Shown in pieces: positions 60,812 to 64,000 of a stretch of DNA of 64,000 bases. Source of the DNA: Rhabditophanes sp. KR3021 (lineage: Eukaryota; Nematoda; Chromadorea; Rhabditida; Alloionematidae); the NCBI GenBank assembly GCA_963281155.1, contig CAUJLY010000006.1, positions 8,680,001 through 8,744,000 of the forward strand, written 5' to 3'. Below the pieces are notes generated by a model, which had not been told where the DNA came from, made no database searches, and saw only the letters and a list, made by a program, of their open reading frames with translations. Each line of letters opens with the position of its first letter. The stretch's first letter is position 1. A program made the position numbers and the translations under genes.

Positions 60812-63800
60812 ATGGCTCCAACACCTCGTGGAGAAGTTAAGGAATCCGAATATGGATATGTCTACGGAGTATCCGGACCTGGTATGTGAATCAATCAAAA
60901 TTACAAATAATAATATTTAAATTCTTAGTCGTAACTGCCGAAAAGATGGCCGGAGCTGCTATGTACGAATTAGTACGTGTAGGTCACACCGAATTGGTAG
61001 GAGAAATTATTCGTTTGGAAGGAGATTTTGCTACCATTCAAGTATATGAAGAAACTTCTGCCGTCACCATTGGAGATCCAGTATTGAGAACCGGAAAACC
61101 ATTGTCGGTCGAACTTGGACCAGGTATCATGGAATCTATTTTCGATGGTATCCAACGTCCACTTGCCGCCATTGCTAACGATACCCAATCTATCTACATT
61201 CCAAAGGGTAAATTACAATAATAAAGATTGGCTTATTTAGTAATTTTTAGGAGTCCGTACTAATGCTTTAGACAGAACCAAGAAATGGCAATTCAAGCCA
61301 CTTAAATCCGTAGTTGTTGGATCCCACATCACTGGAGGAGACATCATCGGATACGTTCAAGAAAACGAACTTATCAAGCATTCCATCATGGTTCCACCAA
61401 ACAAGTATGGTACCGTTACTTGGTTGGCTGGGCCAGGAGACTACACTGTCACCGACATCATCCTCGAAGCCGAATTCGAAGGAGTCACCACCAAATATCC
61501 TATGCTCCAAGTATGGCCAGTACGTTCTCCAAGACCTGTCGCCGAAAAATTGGCCGCTGATTTCCCACTTCTTTGTGGACAACGTGTTTTGGACGCCCTT
61601 TTCCCATGTGTCCAAGGAGGAACCACCGCTATTCCTGGAGCTTTCGGTTGTGGAAAAACTGTAATCTCCCAATCTCTCTCCAAATATTCAAACTCTGACG
61701 CCATTATTTACGTCGGTTGTGGAGAACGTGGAAACGAGATGGCTGAAGTACTCAGAGATTTCCCAGAACTTACCATGGAAGTCAATGGAGTCACCACTTC
61801 CATCATGAAACGTACTGCTCTTGTAGCCAATACATCCAACATGCCCGTAGCTGCTCGTGAAGCTTCCATTTACACCGGAATTACCTTGTCTGAGTACTTC
61901 AGAGACATGGGATTGAACGTTGCTATGATGGCCGATTCAACCTCCCGTTGGGCCGAAGCTCTTCGTGAAATTTCTGGACGTCTTGCTGAGATGCCCGCCG
62001 ATGCTGGGTAAGAACTAATTGAATTAACGTTTATTATACTTATTTTTAGTTACCCAGCTTATCTTGCCGCTCGCTTGGCCTCTTTCTACGAAAGAGCCGG
62101 AAAGGTGAGATGTATTGGAGGACCAGAACGTCGTGAGGGTTCAGTAACCATTGTAGGAGCCGTATCACCACCAGGAGGAGATTTCGCAGATCCAGTCACA
62201 GCTGCCACTCTCGGTATCGTCCAAGTATTTTGGGGATTGGATAAAAAACTTGCCCAAAGAAAACATTTCCCATCTATTAACTGGCTTATCTCTTACAGGT
62301 ATGTTAAAAAATATTTATCACCATCAATCAAAATAATACAAAAAAAGTTACAAAGAGTGGTATGAGATCTAATGAATTGTACTGAAATCCCTGTGCATGG
62401 GTCTGACGATTTGTTCGTTCCTAATTTGATCTTGATCAATGTACCCAACGTCGGATTGTTGACGAACGTTGTTAGTCTCGGCATATTCAACGGTAAAGTC
62501 AGCATTTCCAGAGCGTCTTTTTGGTCGGCATATACTTTTAATCTTTTGCCAAATAACACACTAAAAAGGTTTAATAAAAATTAAAAGAAATGTACTTACA
62601 TTAGAGTGTCCATTAGAATAGGCAATATAACGAAGCCATACCCAATTAAAGTAACATGCAATTATGTGTGAAATAATACACAAAATGAGGACAGCAGCGA
62701 TAGAAGAAGAAATTAATATCATTTGCCAATGAACCGTTTTGAGATAAAATAGCAAACTAGCAATTAGCACTGCATGTATAAGGTGGAACAGAGCAGAAAA
62801 GCCTAGGAGCTCACTATTTAAAAATACCAAGTCTCTTATCTCTAGTTTCACTGATAGAAGCAAGAGTAGTGACGTGAGTATGGCAAAAAAGTTAACCATA
62901 AGATTGCCAAAGGTGGAAAAGATTATCAAACGTAAGATTTCGATTCTGTATTCGTTTCCAAAGTTAAGCGTAGCATTAGTTAATTCACCCAAGGCATCTG
63001 ATGTGTCGTTGTTAAGCATTTGATGGGCAAAAAGTGGTTCTTGTTCTGTTGTCTCGTTGTTTTTGTTTAGAATTTGGCCGACCTTAAAATGTATAAAAGT
63101 ATATTGATAAATAAGTTGTCTTTTACCTCATCGATAACATTGAAGTTCCAATCTTGTCCATCCAAAATTCTTGAAACTCCGTCCTTTGTTGGTTGTCCGT
63201 TGATGAAAATGTAAAAAAAAACAATAACTGCAGAACTAGTCAATATAGTTACCACTTGTAGAACGAAACTCCATATTCCAGCAGATCTAGGTGGAATACA
63301 CCCACACCCTTCCCTAGGTAGTTCCAATGCGTCGCTATCAGCAGCAACTATTGTGCCCGTAGCTCCATTCATGACAATCAGAAATAAACTCTTTCAGTAC
63401 AATATTTATGAAAACAAATCTAAAAACTTTAAAGTTGAAAATATTGTTGAAATTGTGTCAAAAGGTGTGTGTATGATATATATAATCCTAGGATAAGGAT
63501 TGACGGTGATGTGCCATTAAATAAAACATACGAAATATTAAACAAACCTTTAAAAAGTCTGTTCGAAGGGAAGACACAATCATTAGCATGTAGTTCTCTC
63601 CTTTGCGGAAAGCAAAAATAACAAGGTAACCAAGGCAACGGCAGTTTTTGCTGATACTTTGTTAGTCAGTTTGTGATTGTGTATGAGGCTGTGTATAACT
63701 GGCAAGAGGGATAATAAAATATTATATTAAATATAAGGTATAAAAAATAGTGTATAAATGCGACTAATAAATTGACACATGCCTTACACTTGAATGTGTT

Positions 63801-64000
63801 GTTCGGCACGCCAGAAACGCATAAACAAGGATTAATGGTACATATAATAATTGACATTATTTTTAGTAAATACATGAGAGCTCTTGATGACTATTATGAG
63901 AAAAATTATCCAGAATTCGTCGGATTCAGAACTAAGACGAGAGAAATCTTGCAAGAAGAAGAAGATTTATCGGAAATCGTACAATTGGTCGGAAAAGGAT
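60812..64000 (+). CDS. vha-13: V-type proton ATPase catalytic subunit A, partial at the right edge
   Basis: Exons 60812-60881, 60929-61207, 61251-62007, 62050-62298 and 63867 onwards; the gene runs off the window, with about 495 of roughly 610 residues visible. Subunit A is the ATP-hydrolysing part of the V1 sector that acidifies organelles. The Walker A motif [33 protein letters not shown] and [13 protein letters not shown] match the family nearly residue for residue. Introns 1-3 are 42-47 nt. The last intron (62299-63866, 1568 nt) is phase 2 and rejoins TAC AG|T AAA as Y-S-K. It contains a whole gene on the opposite strand. Codon use is biased towards ACC, GCC and GGA, as expected for a highly expressed gene. 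Confidence 0.97.
62369..63372 (-). CDS. Nested multi-pass membrane protein inside a vha-13 intron, unidentified
   Basis: Exons 63127-63372, 62600-63082 and 62369-62560, with introns of 44 and 39 nt (all phase 0), give 306 aa. A Cys-Gly-Cys lies before TM1 ([23 protein letters not shown]). A loop with two likely N-glycosylation sites follows, then three close membrane spans at residues about 130-155, 165-190 and 195-235 and a charged C-terminal tail of about 70 residues containing VGYIDQDQ. Two loop cysteines are absent, unlike tetraspanins. Clean splice sites, balanced codons and full reading frames show it is a real gene, wholly inside the host intron and antiparallel to it. Family not recognised. 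An X-box-like site lies 254 nt upstream of its ATG. Confidence 0.8.
63626..63639. promoter_or_regulatory. X-box-like site upstream of the nested gene
   Basis: GTAACCAAGGCAAC is an imperfect 6-2-6 inverted repeat. The GGCAAC half matches the RFX/DAF-19 consensus; the other half has one mismatch and the spacer is AA. It sits 254 nt before the nested gene's ATG, within the usual X-box range. Confidence 0.4.

Overview
The window is nematode nuclear DNA. It is AT-rich with short cis-spliced introns (mostly 38-54 nt, gtaag...tttyag), and several genes carry an intron-type acceptor a few bases before the ATG with no donor, as expected of spliced-leader trans-splicing. The gene families also fit: a warthog (hedgehog-related) protein, an innexin, a GT92/DUF23 glycosyltransferase, an IgGFc-binding-like surface protein and a nematode-type nicotinic receptor. 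The species cannot be named. No operon, tRNA, rRNA or CRISPR array was seen. The coordinates below are hand-spliced gene models.

Layout. 0-4 kb: sparse, with two decayed coding relics (one SWIM/Mutator-like). 4.0-4.9 kb: Cys-rich zinc-finger-like gene (+). 5.8-7.6 kb: GPI-type IgGFc-binding-like protein (-). 8.9-10.5 kb: sodium/phosphate transporter PiT (+), broken by one extra A, convergent with an innexin (-, to 11.9 kb). 13.4-14.4 kb: unknown multi-pass membrane protein (+). 16.0-16.4 kb: small secreted protein (-). 19.0-21.3 kb: alpha-type nicotinic receptor subunit (-). 22.4-23.6 kb: WIPI3/4-type autophagy protein (+). 24.5-27.2 kb: warthog (+). 28.0-29.6 kb: PAN/TSP1-like secreted protein (+). 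30.1-31.3 kb: SLC35F6-like transporter (-). 32.5-34.3 kb: Cbl ubiquitin ligase sli-1 (+). 40.3-42.4 kb: DM13/Skeletor-like protein (+), convergent with a Ser-rich disordered protein (-, to 44.5 kb). 49.7-54.1 kb: Patched (+), convergent with GT92 (-, to 56.2 kb). 58.1-58.6 kb: dead hAT transposase. 60.8 kb to the end: V-ATPase subunit A vha-13 (+), right-truncated, with a complete opposite-strand gene inside its last visible intron.

The genes do not form one pathway. Warthog and Patched are related by family, and several products are surface or cuticle-type proteins (IgGFc-like, DM13, PAN, GT92, innexin, receptor). The main points to check are: (1) the warthog gene seems to need a 1-nt microexon, next to a roughly 1.2-kb intron filled by a decayed opposite-strand coding relic; (2) vha-13 hosts a nested opposite-strand membrane-protein gene with an X-box-like site upstream; (3) PiT has a homopolymer frameshift; (4) epg-6 has a GC-AG intron; (5) the long 5' flanks show gene-oriented C-over-G skew.
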